Of a stretch of 64,000 bases of DNA, positions 8,942-17,958 are shown piece by piece (position 1 is the first letter of the stretch; the number at the start of each line of letters is the position of its first letter). The translations under genes were made by a program, and so were the position numbers. Source of the stretch: Candidatus Scalindua sp. (GTDB taxonomy: Bacteria; Planctomycetota; Brocadiia; Brocadiales; Scalinduaceae); the NCBI GenBank assembly GCA_031316155.1, contig JALDRB010000004.1, positions 186,001 through 250,000 of the forward strand, in the 5' to 3' direction. Below the pieces are notes generated by a model, which did not search any database, was not told the DNA's origin, and saw only the letters and a program-made list of their open reading frames with translations.

Positions 8942-9192
8942 TATACTAAAACCGATTTGATTTTCGGTTTTACCCGTCCCCGCCAGAATAAGTATCGCCA
9001 GCCCGTGCTGGTACGGACGGGGGCTGGCGAACGGCTGACAGGCCGGGCGGGCCGGAAACAAAATATGGGTGAAGGTTTCCACGGACAAAAAGCGCCGAGG
9101 ACTTTCCCCGCTCAATTTTATCTCGGATTTTACCTGTCTGTGTGCGTCCCTTACGCACAGGTAGGTCAGAAAACCATTATGAGATGAGTATA
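8942..9192 (-). repeat. Dispersed hairpin-rich repeat, longest copy (B)
   Basis: This is the most complete copy in the window, about 250 bases, inverted with respect to copies A and C. On the minus strand it runs from ttatactcatctcataatgg through taaaatccgagataaaattg and aaagtcctcggcgc to aaatcggttttagtata. It contains several stems, including cgccagccc/gggctggcg around 8997-9030 and a ctgtgtgcgt/acgcacag stem around 9137-9160. Its GC-rich core contrasts with the AT-rich surroundings. The frames found in it on either strand are by-products of this structure, not genes. Confidence 0.8.
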
Positions 9193-9569
9193 AATTATAC
9201 GGTAAATGGTATTTCGGCCTTAGATCTTCTTTTAACAGTGAGTGTAATACTCTTGTCAGTGGTGTCTTCGTGTCTGGCAGAATCAAACCGGGATTCAGTT
9301 CTATGGTTCTTGATGCAAATTTGTCCCCCGTTTTGAAAAGATACATATCTTTTTTTGTTTATCACTGCGTTCATCATCATGAATGCCGATTGTTTTTTAA
9401 GAATCTCTGGTAATTTTTCAAGAGGTAAACTATAATCCTTTCATGACAAATCTCGCGGAAGAATAGTAACAAGTCATTTTGAAAGAGTTGCGCCAGCCAG
9501 ACGAGCTTTCTGGCGGGCAGGATGCGTATAACTCGTGAATGTTATTCTAAAAAGGGGAGCTGAAAATAA
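9193..9569. other. Intergenic stretch with no convincing gene
   Basis: Short frames occur but have no recognisable content. A small hairpin (gccag/ctggc) lies at about 9493-9515 upstream of the HAD gene. Nothing else stands out. Confidence 0.4.
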
Positions 9570-10205
9570 TTGAGAAATTTTGAGTCCATTCAAATCAAGC
9601 TGGTAATCTTTGATTGTGACGGGGTGATGTTTGACACGGAAAAGGCAAACACTGCTTATTATAACCGGATACTGAATCACTTTGGAAAACCTGACATGAC
9701 ACCTGAGCTGTTTTCATTTGTACAGATGCACACCGTGAAAGACTCACTGGCTCACCTGTTTCAGGATGACTTGATCGACCTTGAAAAGGTCATTGAACAG
9801 AGTAAGAACATGGGTTATTTTTCGTTTATTAAATACATGGAGATAGAACCTTATTTAAAAACGCTTCTCAGTAAATTGCGGCCATTTTACAAGACTGCAA
9901 TTGCAACAAACCGTACGGATACCATGGATCATATCTTACAGGAATATGGCCTTGAACGCGATTTTGACCTCGTTGTATCTGCGCTGGACATCGATCGACC
10001 GAAGCCTTTTCCTGACTCGCTTTTGAAAGTTCTCAAGCATTTCTCCTTTAAGCCACACGAGGCAATTTATATTGGAGATTCCAGGCTTGATGAACAGGCA
10101 GCAGAAAAAGCTGCAATACCTCTTGTTGCATATAACAACATCTCCCTCTCTTCAGACTTTCATATTAAGAGCTTACATGAAATTGAAGGCATTCTTGGAA
10201 TTTAA
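9570..10205 (+). CDS. HAD-superfamily hydrolase (phosphoglycolate phosphatase-like)
   Basis: This is a 211-residue HAD phosphatase with a PGP/beta-phosphoglucomutase-like helical cap. Motif I is FDCDGVMFDT near residues 14-23 (nucleophile Asp and acid/base Asp two residues on). Motif II is the threonine in IATNRTD, the motif III lysine is in DRPKPFPD, and motif IV is YIGDSRLDEQAA. The start is a TTG with AGGGGAG eight bases upstream; no ATG is available before motif I. The substrate is unknown. It sits alone between repeats and the insertion element, and looks intact unlike its neighbours. Confidence 0.9.
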   Translation: MRNFESIQIKLVIFDCDGVMFDTEKANTAYYNRILNHFGKPDMTPELFSFVQMHTVKDSLAHLFQDDLIDLEKVIEQSKNMGYFSFIKYMEIEPYLKTLLSKLRPFYKTAIATNRTDTMDHILQEYGLERDFDLVVSALDIDRPKPFPDSLLKVLKHFSFKPHEAIYIGDSRLDEQAAEKAAIPLVAYNNISLSSDFHIKSLHEIEGILGI

Positions 10206-10344
10206 CCAGCCGTGATTACAGGTGTGAACCAGTCCGATGAGAGAAATTGTTGCATTCTGGATTATGCATCGTATGTGTCTAAATTTCTCTTTTACCTGTT
10301 ATGCTCCAGAAAATTCTGATATAAGAGGCTTTCGTCTTAAAAGA

Positions 10345-10413
10345 TTATACTCATCTCATAATGGTTTTCGGATAAAATCCGAGATAAAATTGAGCGAGTA
10401 AAGTCCTCGGCGC
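10345..10413 (+). repeat. Dispersed repeat copy C, left half
   Basis: The segment ttatactcatctcataatgg to aaagtcctcggcgc matches the first part of copy B (minus strand), apart from loss of the hairpin segment between ttttcgg and ataaaatcc. The match ends abruptly at about 10413 and resumes at 12112, so this copy was split by the insertion element between them. Confidence 0.75.
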
Positions 10414-10467
10414 CTGGTTTATTCTAGTCAAGTATTTTTATAACATATTTTAGTCTGTTGTTGTTTG

Positions 10468-10522
10468 ATGATTGTTGCTAACGGAAGGAGGGCGTAGCCC
10501 GACTGGAGTTAGCAACAATCAT
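10468..10522. repeat. 15-bp perfect palindromic hairpin within the IS non-coding end
   Basis: Arms atgattgttgctaac (10468-10482) and gttagcaacaatcat (10508-10522) are exact reverse complements. The 25-base loop holds a second small stem, gggc/gccc (10490-10493 and 10497-10500). It lies 3' of the transposase, inside the probable IS. It may belong to the element's non-coding RNA or be an inserted REP-like unit. Confidence 0.7.
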
Positions 10523-10736
10523 TGATTTTTTTGTACTACATTAAATTTATTATCTTAAACTGAAGTGTGACACCTTGCCCAATCCTGGTAATTAGAGGGT
10601 CTCTACAGAGCCCTGACCTTGCTTTATTGGAACTAAGGTACAAGCGGGACGTTATTTAAGCTTTGCGTGAAGGTCGACTAAGCCGCCTTAATGACACCGA
10701 TGATAATCATTCCCACTTACACACGAAGATTAATGT

Positions 10737-11996
10737 TTAAGCAGCTTTTTTAAGCTCCTGTTCTACAGCATAATTTCCTATATATTCGCTATGATCACGT
10801 ACAAGCGCAAATATAACTCCGAGAAGTTTTCTAGACACGGCAGTCAAGGCTTTCATCTTCAACATGCCTCGTGCAAGACAACCTTGATAGTACTCATGCA
10901 TTATTCCTCCTTTATGCACTACGTTAATAGATGCGAAAAACAAAAGTTTTCTCATAAGAGATCTTCCTCGTTTAGAAATACGTCGTTGCCCTTTGTGTAT
11001 TCCAGAACTAATCTCAAAAAGATCAAGACCAGCGAACTTCAATATCTCGGAAATAGTTTTGTACTCCCTGAAATCACCAACCTCACCTATAAGCCCAGCC
11101 ACCGTGATATCTCCGATCCCCTTTATAGAGAGGATAAATTTACTCTAAGATATCTTTTCAAGATGATGGCTCATCTCTTTCTCAATCTCTGTAACAAAAC
11201 TCTCAGTAGTTTCAATTATAGACAATATCTCTTTTATCTCAAAAAGTATGCTCTGACGGCCTTCCCTTACCCCTACAGACGATTTTGCTGCCGCATAAAG
11301 CTCTCTGGCTCGCTCTTCTCCAAGTTGTCCACGACTTACTTTTCTAAGGGTTATAGTCAGATTCTTAAGCTTGTATTTTATTATATCTTCAGGGGTTGGG
11401 CAGTTCTCCAGAAGAAATCTTGCACTCCTGGTCTTAACGTCCTTAAATACTTGAGAAAACTCTGGAAATATAACAAAGACCAAATCCTGGAGCTGATTAA
11501 AGATCGCCGTTCGCCTACGCATTGCCCTCTCCCTGGCATGCGTAAGTCTTCTGAGTTCTGCAGCAGAGCCTTCCGGCTGAACTATCGCCAGTGCATGGCC
11601 AAGCTCTATGATATCGGCTATAACCTTGGGATCTTTCTGGTCTGTCTTGTTTGGAGAATTACCGTCAAGCTCCTTAACTCTCTTGGTATGCATAGGGTTT
11701 ATCTGGATAAGCTTCACTTTTTTCTTTCTTATAAAATGAGTAAGTGGTTCTCCGTAAGGCCCGGTAGGCTCATAACCAACTACAACATCTTTGAGGTTAT
11801 TGGCATTTTTTGTCTTCACAATTCGACACCAAAAGGTGTTGAATCCCTGGGTATTGTTCATAAAACTAAATGGCTTAACCTCTATTCCATTTGGACATCG
11901 ACAATATCCAACATTCGTTACTTTACTAATATCTACGGTTACGATAAGTGTTTCCTTATTGATTACTCTAACTTTTTTTGTTTCAATGTTTTTCAT
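10737..11996 (-). pseudogene. IS110-family DEDD transposase interrupted by an amber codon
   Basis: A 419-codon frame encodes a RuvC-like DEDD recombinase of the IS110 type. It is split by one in-frame TAG at 11145-11147. The N-terminal part (283 residues) has the DEDD acidic residues: D22 in VDISK, E76 in YEPTG, and D119 and D122 in KTDQKD. The 3' part continues in the same frame with ILSIKGIGDITVAGL and carries the C-terminal Transposase_20 domain, with the SKRGRS motif holding the presumed catalytic serine. No bases are missing. A single substitution accounts for the stop, so the transposase is probably dead unless the codon is read through. Confidence 0.85.
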
Positions 11997-12111
11997 GGCT
12001 ATGCTCCTTTCATAAGTTTTAAGTTAAACCAAATTGCTCAATTACTTAAAATCAAAAGAAAGAGTATAGCCTATTTATTATAAAAACTATTTACTTTCTG
12101 CAATATAGCAA

Positions 12112-12186
12112 GCTTTTGTCCAGGGATACCTTCACCAAGATTTGGTTTTCAGTACAACCGAAAACCAAATCGGTTTTAGTATATTT
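12112..12186 (+). repeat. Dispersed repeat copy C, right half
   Basis: The segment gcttttgtcc, then taccttcacc, to aaatcggttttagtata matches the second part of copies A and B. With 10345-10413 it reconstitutes one copy that the insertion sequence split. It ends 86 bases before the DUF2760 gene. Confidence 0.75.
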
Positions 12187-12271
12187 TGACTTTGTCAGGT
12201 TGAAACAAATACGTTAAAATGAGATTCCCAATTAACTTCGATCAATAAGAAGAGGAGGAATAAAGAAAAAA

Positions 12272-13015
12272 ATGAAAAGATCTTTAACTGTTCAGTCATC
12301 AATAATAATTTTTTTATGCAATGCTTTTTTGGTAGCATTATACTATTTCTTATTACAATACCTATTTAAAGGAATACATGAATGGGCAGATCCGTATCCA
12401 GCCATTAAACGTTTAACATTTCTCATGCGTAACCCTGAACGTACATCGGTCATTATTCTATTCAGTGCCGGAGCAGGTTTTACGATTATTTCGTGGGTAT
12501 TGGTCTGGATTTTTGGAAATCGGGTGATAAGGAGGAACATGAGTCTAGGTGGACAATCAACCGTTAAAGTTGCTAAAGTTCAGAAAAAAGAACGAAAGGC
12601 TTTGGCAACAGATTGCAGTTTTGCTCCATCTCCACAAAGAGCAAGTTTGCAGATGCTGATTATTTTACAGAGAAAAGGGAGACTTCTCGATTTCCTTCAG
12701 GAAGATCTTACTCAATATGATGATGCCCAGATTGGTGCAGCAGTCCGAAATATTCATTCCGGCTGTAAAGAGTCTTTAGCAGAATACATAGATCTTGAAC
12801 CAATCTTTAAGGAGGAGGAAGGCCGGGAAGTGAATGTCCCAGAAGGTTTTGATTCCAACTCCATTCAGTTAACGGGTAACGTTAAAGGAGATCCTCCTTT
12901 TCGAGGAATTCTCAGGCACCGGGGCTGGCGGGCATCACGAGTAAGACTTCCGCAGATTACGGTAAAAGATGATAAAGATACTATTCTCGCTCCGGCAGAA
13001 GTTGAAATAGCATGA
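12272..13015 (+). CDS. DUF2760 family membrane protein
   Basis: The 247-residue product has two hydrophobic segments near the N-terminus (about 9-30 and 58-80) and a soluble C-terminal half. That half matches DUF2760: a LQMLIILQRKGRLLDFLQED helix, ALAEYI-like DLEP region and the closing RHRGWRASRVRLPQI. The family has no known biochemical function, but is repeatedly found next to atypical Hsp70 genes, as here. It is the first gene of a three-gene run with the Hsp70-like genes at 13098 and 14958. AAGAGGAGGAA upstream of ATG is a good ribosome binding site. It is likely anchored in the inner membrane with the domain in the cytoplasm. Confidence 0.85.
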   Translation: MKRSLTVQSSIIIFLCNAFLVALYYFLLQYLFKGIHEWADPYPAIKRLTFLMRNPERTSVIILFSAGAGFTIISWVLVWIFGNRVIRRNMSLGGQSTVKVAKVQKKERKALATDCSFAPSPQRASLQMLIILQRKGRLLDFLQEDLTQYDDAQIGAAVRNIHSGCKESLAEYIDLEPIFKEEEGREVNVPEGFDSNSIQLTGNVKGDPPFRGILRHRGWRASRVRLPQITVKDDKDTILAPAEVEIA

Positions 13016-13097
13016 TTGTTTCATGCAGGAATGGGATTTGAGAGTGAGAAGTTAGAATGACAGCAAGCCGTAGTCATAAATAAGAGAAGCGGGGAGT

Positions 13098-14951
13098 ATG
13101 TTTTTTAAGAAGGAGAGCATTTTGAAAGATGTTAAATATATTGTAGGAATAGATTTGGGCACAACACATTGTGTATTGTCTTATACCGAAGCCTTGATAG
13201 ACGAGGGAAAAGAGCCAGATATTATCATTTTCCAGATTTCGCAAATAGTAGCTCCCGGAGAAATAAAATCTCAACCGCTGCTCCCATCTTTTCTTTTCTT
13301 ACCGGGAGTTCATGATGTTCCGGAGGGAAGCCTGGCGCTTCCATGGAACTCCGAATCAGATATAGCTGTAGGAGAGTTTGCAAGGCAAAGAGGCACCGAA
13401 ATACCAAATCGTCTGGTATCTTCAAGCAAATCATGGCTTTGTAATAGCGGTGTAGATCGTACCAAGCCTGTCCTGCCGTGGGAGAGTCCTCCCGACACAC
13501 GACGGGTCTCTCCCGTGGAAGCTTCTTCTCTTCTGCTTAACCATATACGAGATGCCTGGAATCATGAAATTGCTGCAGCAGATTCGGAATCCCTACTGGA
13601 AAACCAGGAAATTTATCTGACTGTTCCTGCTTCATTTGATGCAGTAGCCCGGGAGTTGACCGTAAAAGCGGCAGAATCGGCTGGACTTATGAATTTGACG
13701 CTGTTAGAAGAACCCCAGGCCGCTTTCTATTCCTGGATTGAAATGCAAAAGGACTGGAGAAAAAGAGTCAAAAAAGGTGAATCGATACTGGTTTGTGATA
13801 TCGGTGGAGGCACAACTGATTTTAGTATGATCCAGGTTGATGAAGAGAATGGTAGTCTGGTGTTAAGGCGGGTGGCGGTGGGTAATCATATTTTACTTGG
13901 TGGTGATAATATGGATCTGACCCTGGCATATGCTATACGGTCAAAATTGGATAAGGAAGGTACGAAGTTGGATGCATGGCAGTTTCGCGGTCTCGCACAT
14001 AATTGCCGGATAGCGAAAGAACGACTTTTGACAGATCCGGATAGAGAAAAAGAGACTGTCTCGATATTGGGACGTGGATCATCATTGATTAAGGGTACTA
14101 TTCGCACGGAAATTACACAGCAGGAAGTGGCTTCTGTTCTTCTGGATGGATTTCTGCCAATATGTGAGAAGAGTGATTATCCTGAGAAGAAAAGCAAAGT
14201 AGGTATACGTGAGATGGGCCTTCCTTATGAGGCAGATCCCGCAATATCACACCATCTGGCTTACTTTCTGCATCAACAAATTACCAGCAGTGAATCGGAA
14301 TTGCCTCTAACGTTTCCTTCAGCAGTACTTTTTAATGGTGGTGTGATGAAGTCAGATATGATGCGAGACAGGATACTGAAACTCTTGAATCAGTGGAAAA
14401 AAGGGAAATCGGAAATACAGGAACTTGTTTCGGCCGATCTTGAATTGTCTGTTGCACGTGGCGCTACCTATTATGGACTCGCCAGACGTGGACGAGGAAT
14501 TCGTATCAGGGGTGGGACAGCACATTCATACTATATTGGCATAGAAAGTACGATGCCGGCAGTCCCTGGTGTTCCCACACCTATGAAGGCGCTTTGTGTA
14601 GTTCCTTTTGGGCAGGAGGAAGGTACAGAATCAGAAATCCGTCAACGTGAATTTGGTCTTGTTGTGGGAGAACCCGCAGTATTTCATCTTTTTGCATCTA
14701 ATCATCGCAGGAAAGAACAGATCGGAGAAATAATTGAAGACTGGACCGGGTCGATTGAGGAGGTGACTACGATGGAGGCGATGCTTAAGCCAACATCAGA
14801 AGAAGAGGGGGGGACTCTGATTCCTGTTTGGTTACAGATAAAATTGACGGAGATAGGTTCTCTTGAGCTGTGGTGTGTAGCCAGGGACGATGAAACCAGG
14901 CGTTGGAAGTTAGAATTTAATCTTCGAAAGAGAGTGGAAAAGGAGGTTTAA
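13098..14951 (+). CDS. Hsp70-like protein, first paralogue
   Basis: The 617-residue protein has an actin-like Hsp70 ATPase domain: phosphate-1 loop VGIDLGTTHCVLSY near residue 16, and phosphate-2 loop CDIGGGTTDFSMI near 233. The adenosine region is around VLFNGGVMKS. After about residue 480 the sequence does not look like the DnaK peptide-binding domain; it is a short beta-rich region ending in TEIGSLELW. It belongs to the uncharacterised Hsp70 group linked to DUF2760. A good ribosome binding site is not obvious; GGGGAG precedes the ATG. Only six bases separate it from the second paralogue. Its partner and client are unknown. Confidence 0.85.
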   Translation: MFFKKESILKDVKYIVGIDLGTTHCVLSYTEALIDEGKEPDIIIFQISQIVAPGEIKSQPLLPSFLFLPGVHDVPEGSLALPWNSESDIAVGEFARQRGTEIPNRLVSSSKSWLCNSGVDRTKPVLPWESPPDTRRVSPVEASSLLLNHIRDAWNHEIAAADSESLLENQEIYLTVPASFDAVARELTVKAAESAGLMNLTLLEEPQAAFYSWIEMQKDWRKRVKKGESILVCDIGGGTTDFSMIQVDEENGSLVLRRVAVGNHILLGGDNMDLTLAYAIRSKLDKEGTKLDAWQFRGLAHNCRIAKERLLTDPDREKETVSILGRGSSLIKGTIRTEITQQEVASVLLDGFLPICEKSDYPEKKSKVGIREMGLPYEADPAISHHLAYFLHQQITSSESELPLTFPSAVLFNGGVMKSDMMRDRILKLLNQWKKGKSEIQELVSADLELSVARGATYYGLARRGRGIRIRGGTAHSYYIGIESTMPAVPGVPTPMKALCVVPFGQEEGTESEIRQREFGLVVGEPAVFHLFASNHRRKEQIGEIIEDWTGSIEEVTTMEAMLKPTSEEEGGTLIPVWLQIKLTEIGSLELWCVARDDETRRWKLEFNLRKRVEKEV

Positions 14952-14957
14952 GTCTTC

Positions 14958-17819
14958 GTGGGACAGGATATAACTGATAATGTATTGGATTTAGAAACTA
15001 TTCCCTGCAAGTTTGTTGTTGGGATTGATCTTGGTACAACGAACTCCGCTGTTTCATATGTCGACCTTACCTCAACGGATTCAGAAAAGAGAGATATAAA
15101 ATCCTTTCATATCCCTCAACTGATTGCTCCTGGTGAGCTAAGCCAGCGTTCAGTTTTGCCTTCCTTTCTTTATCTCCCTACTCAGTATGAGATCAATGAT
15201 GGGTGTACGGCACTTCCCTGGGATAACAGGAGAGGATACGCAGTAGGAGAAATTGCCAGGGAACAGGGTGCAATTGTGCCTGGCAGACTTGTGTCGTCTG
15301 CAAAGTCCTGGTTGTGTCATGGTGGTGTTGATCGTACGGCTGATATCCTGCCATGGGGTGAAGGTACTGATGCTGCCAAAGTGTCTCCAGTTGAAGCAAG
15401 TACCAGGTATCTTTTACATATACGGGAGGCGTGGAATGATGTAATTTCCGGAGGAAACGATGATTATAACCTGGAAGATCAAATGATTGTTCTCACCGTA
15501 CCGGCATCTTTTGACGAAGTTGCACGGGAGCTTACCGTTACCGCAGCTCAACAGGCAGGGTTTCGTCGTGTTAAGCTGATGGAAGAACCCCTTGCCTCAT
15601 TTTATTCCTGGTTATGCAGTGACGGAGAAGGTATACAACAAAAGATGATACCAGGGCAATTGATTCTGGTTTGTGATGTAGGGGGAGGGACGACAGATTT
15701 TACGATCATCTCGGTAATTGAAGGTTCTGCCGGAATACAATTTAACAGATTGTCTGTAGGAGATCATCTTATGCTCGGAGGCGATAATATGGATTTAACT
15801 ATCGCCAGACATATTGAGAAACAGCTTTTCGGGCAACCGGGAAAACTGGATTCTAAGAGATGGCATCAGTTGACACATCAGTGTAGGAAAGCAAAGGAGC
15901 TCCTTTTATCAGAAAGCGAAAGCAAAGAAAAAATTGATATTGCGATCATGGGAACCGGGGGTAAGCTTATTGCTGAAACTCTCAAGTGTACGGTTCAGAG
16001 AAAAGAGGTCGAAGAGCTGATCATTGATGGTTTTTTCCCATTTGTAAAACTTGAAGATACAGTTAAAGACAGTAAACGAAAAGGGCTCACCGAATGGGGA
16101 TTACCCTATGTTCAAAACCCGGCGGTAACACAACATCTGGCTGCATTCTGGCTTAAATGTAACCCTCTTCTTAAGAGCGAAACCGGACGCGATGTTCCGT
16201 ATCCGGATTATCTCCTTTTTAACGGTGGCTCGCTTACACCATCAGTCATTCGGAACCGTATACAATCTGTTGTACAGAAATGGTTTCAAGACGTAGCAGG
16301 TGAAGAGTGGATTCCTGAAGAGCTGAGAAACAGTAAACCCGAGTTGGCTGTTGCAATTGGCGCAGTCAATTACGGTCTTTCCAGATTGCTGAAAGGTCCC
16401 CGTGTTGGGGCTGGAAGCCCACGTGCCTATTTTGTTGAAGTAGCAAAGGCGCCCGGAGAAGAAATAGCTTCCAAGGTTCGTAAAGCTGTTTGTATCGTTC
16501 CTCGAAGTGCGGAAGAAGGTCTAGAATCTGAACTTAGGAAACCTGCCTTTGAAGTACTTGCAAATCAACCGGTAGCGTTTAATGTTTTCTGCTCAAGTAC
16601 CCGTTTAGGTGATAAAATAGGAGATATAGTAAATTTGACTGAAGATGAGATCACGATACTCCCTCCTATACATACAGTCCTGAGATATGGTAAGAAGAGT
16701 GATGCTGTCCCTATTCCTGTACTTCTTGCCGTCCATCTGACAGAGATAGGTACCCTGGAACTCTGGTGTAATTCACAAAACAGCCCGCATCGATGGCAAC
16801 TACAATTTGACGTTAGAGTTGGAGAAATCCATTATGAACACTCTGCACCTTCTTCAGAGACTCTTGATGTTGAGACAGTTAAGTTGGCTAAAAAGAAAAT
16901 CCATGATGTATTTGATGAAGGAAAGGGTTCAAATCCTGATTATCTTATAAAAGATATGGTTTCCATTCTGGCGTTGAACAAGGCACAGTGGTCTACCTCA
17001 ATCATCAGGAAAGTTGCTGATACTTTGTTGCAAAATAAGCAAGGTCGCGCTCTCTCCCCTCAGCATGAAACTCGATGGTTTAATTTGCTCGGTTTCTGTT
17101 TAAGACCGGGTTTTGGAGATCCTTTGGACGAGTGGAGAATAAAGGAAACATGGAAGATATTTCATGAAGGTTTGCGGTTTCCGAAAAACCACCAAAGTTT
17201 GACTGAATGGTTAATTCTCTGGCGACGTGTGGCGGGTGGATTGCTGGGTGGGCAGCAGATGGAAATCTATAAACAATTATCTCCCTATTTACGTTCTTCT
17301 GCAGGCAAAAAGGGAAAAGTTTCAAAAAACCAGAAAAGAAAGTTAAGTATACACAAAGATCATGAAATCTGGATGACCTTGGCAAGTCTGGAACGTCTTC
17401 CTGTAGAGATTAAGGAAGAGCTTGGCAGTCAGCTTTTAAGAACGTTTAAAAGAAACCGTCCCAGTCAGAAAGAGCTCTGGGCTTTATGCCGTTTTGGGAC
17501 GAGAATTCCTTTTCATGGGACCCTTGATAAAGTTATTTCTGCTCAGAAAGCAGCCTCCTGGATTACAACTCTTTTGTCTTTGAACCTCGAAGTGACTGAC
17601 ACACTTGCCCATGCTCTGGTACAATTGGCCAGATATACAGGTGATCGGGAGCGGGACGTCTCGGATACTGATAAAAATAACTTGATCATGTGGTTAGATA
17701 ATATTCCAAATGGAGAGTATTTTAAAGAATTGATGAATAATCCTGAGAGCTCCTATGGACAAAAAGAACAAGAGTGGATTTTTGGTGAAACTTTACCCCC
17801 CGGTCTCAGTCTAAAATAG
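14958..17819 (+). CDS. Hsp70-like protein with C-terminal DUF3731, second paralogue
   Basis: The product is 953 residues from a GTG start preceded by AGGAGG. The first ~620 residues are a full Hsp70-like ATPase closely resembling the upstream protein (VGIDLGTTNSAVSY, CDVGGGTTDFTII, LLFNGGSLTPS, then a TEIGTLELW beta region). The last ~320 residues are a helical region that matches the DnaK-related DUF3731 domain, with many Trp/Arg-rich helices (for example LTEWLILWRRVAGGLLGG). It lacks the DnaK lid. Tandem divergent Hsp70s plus DUF2760 point to a dedicated chaperone-like complex, perhaps at the membrane; its job is not known. Confidence 0.85.
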   Translation: MGQDITDNVLDLETIPCKFVVGIDLGTTNSAVSYVDLTSTDSEKRDIKSFHIPQLIAPGELSQRSVLPSFLYLPTQYEINDGCTALPWDNRRGYAVGEIAREQGAIVPGRLVSSAKSWLCHGGVDRTADILPWGEGTDAAKVSPVEASTRYLLHIREAWNDVISGGNDDYNLEDQMIVLTVPASFDEVARELTVTAAQQAGFRRVKLMEEPLASFYSWLCSDGEGIQQKMIPGQLILVCDVGGGTTDFTIISVIEGSAGIQFNRLSVGDHLMLGGDNMDLTIARHIEKQLFGQPGKLDSKRWHQLTHQCRKAKELLLSESESKEKIDIAIMGTGGKLIAETLKCTVQRKEVEELIIDGFFPFVKLEDTVKDSKRKGLTEWGLPYVQNPAVTQHLAAFWLKCNPLLKSETGRDVPYPDYLLFNGGSLTPSVIRNRIQSVVQKWFQDVAGEEWIPEELRNSKPELAVAIGAVNYGLSRLLKGPRVGAGSPRAYFVEVAKAPGEEIASKVRKAVCIVPRSAEEGLESELRKPAFEVLANQPVAFNVFCSSTRLGDKIGDIVNLTEDEITILPPIHTVLRYGKKSDAVPIPVLLAVHLTEIGTLELWCNSQNSPHRWQLQFDVRVGEIHYEHSAPSSETLDVETVKLAKKKIHDVFDEGKGSNPDYLIKDMVSILALNKAQWSTSIIRKVADTLLQNKQGRALSPQHETRWFNLLGFCLRPGFGDPLDEWRIKETWKIFHEGLRFPKNHQSLTEWLILWRRVAGGLLGGQQMEIYKQLSPYLRSSAGKKGKVSKNQKRKLSIHKDHEIWMTLASLERLPVEIKEELGSQLLRTFKRNRPSQKELWALCRFGTRIPFHGTLDKVISAQKAASWITTLLSLNLEVTDTLAHALVQLARYTGDRERDVSDTDKNNLIMWLDNIPNGEYFKELMNNPESSYGQKEQEWIFGETLPPGLSLK

Positions 17820-17958
17820 TAACATGGTACCAGACAATTTTTTCAGTTTAAGAAAATAAAATCTAAATATAAGAGTTGAATCATAAATTCTATAATGCTA
17901 ACCTTTCATGTTGGTAAAAATGACAATTTTTAAAATAAGTGAACATTGGGACAGTTCA

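Larger units (their letters stand above)
10414..12111 (-). mobile_element. IS110/IS1111-family insertion sequence
   Basis: The element of about 1.7 kb is delimited by the two halves of a dispersed repeat that it interrupts (left half ends about 10413, right half begins about 12112), so the ends are accurate to a few bases. It carries one transposase on the minus strand. About 320 non-coding bases lie beyond the 3' end of the transposase, and only about 115 precede its start. A long non-coding stretch downstream of the recombinase is the arrangement described for the IS1111 group, where the guide (bridge/seek) RNA lies there. No terminal inverted repeats or target duplications are obvious, as expected for the family. 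Confidence 0.75.

Noticed and set aside
8970..9346. Several frames on both strands around the repeat at 9 kb
   Set aside because: They all lie in the hairpin-rich repeat or its flank, have no recognisable domain, and exist on both strands because of the inverted repeats.
10468..10522. Integron attC site
   Set aside because: The core triplets resemble gctaac/gttagc, but the RYYYAAC and GTTRRRY consensus does not fit, the arms are fully paired without the extrahelical bases of attC, and no integrase or cassette is nearby.
11145..11147. Pyrrolysine or other amber recoding in the transposase
   Set aside because: Nothing in the window suggests recoding: no recognised pylT/pylS genes or recoding element were seen. 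A point mutation is simpler.
10791..12083. A 430-codon open frame on the plus strand opposite the transposase
   Set aside because: It is the antisense of the IS110-type transposase; its translation has no family features, while the minus strand shows clear DEDD and serine motifs.
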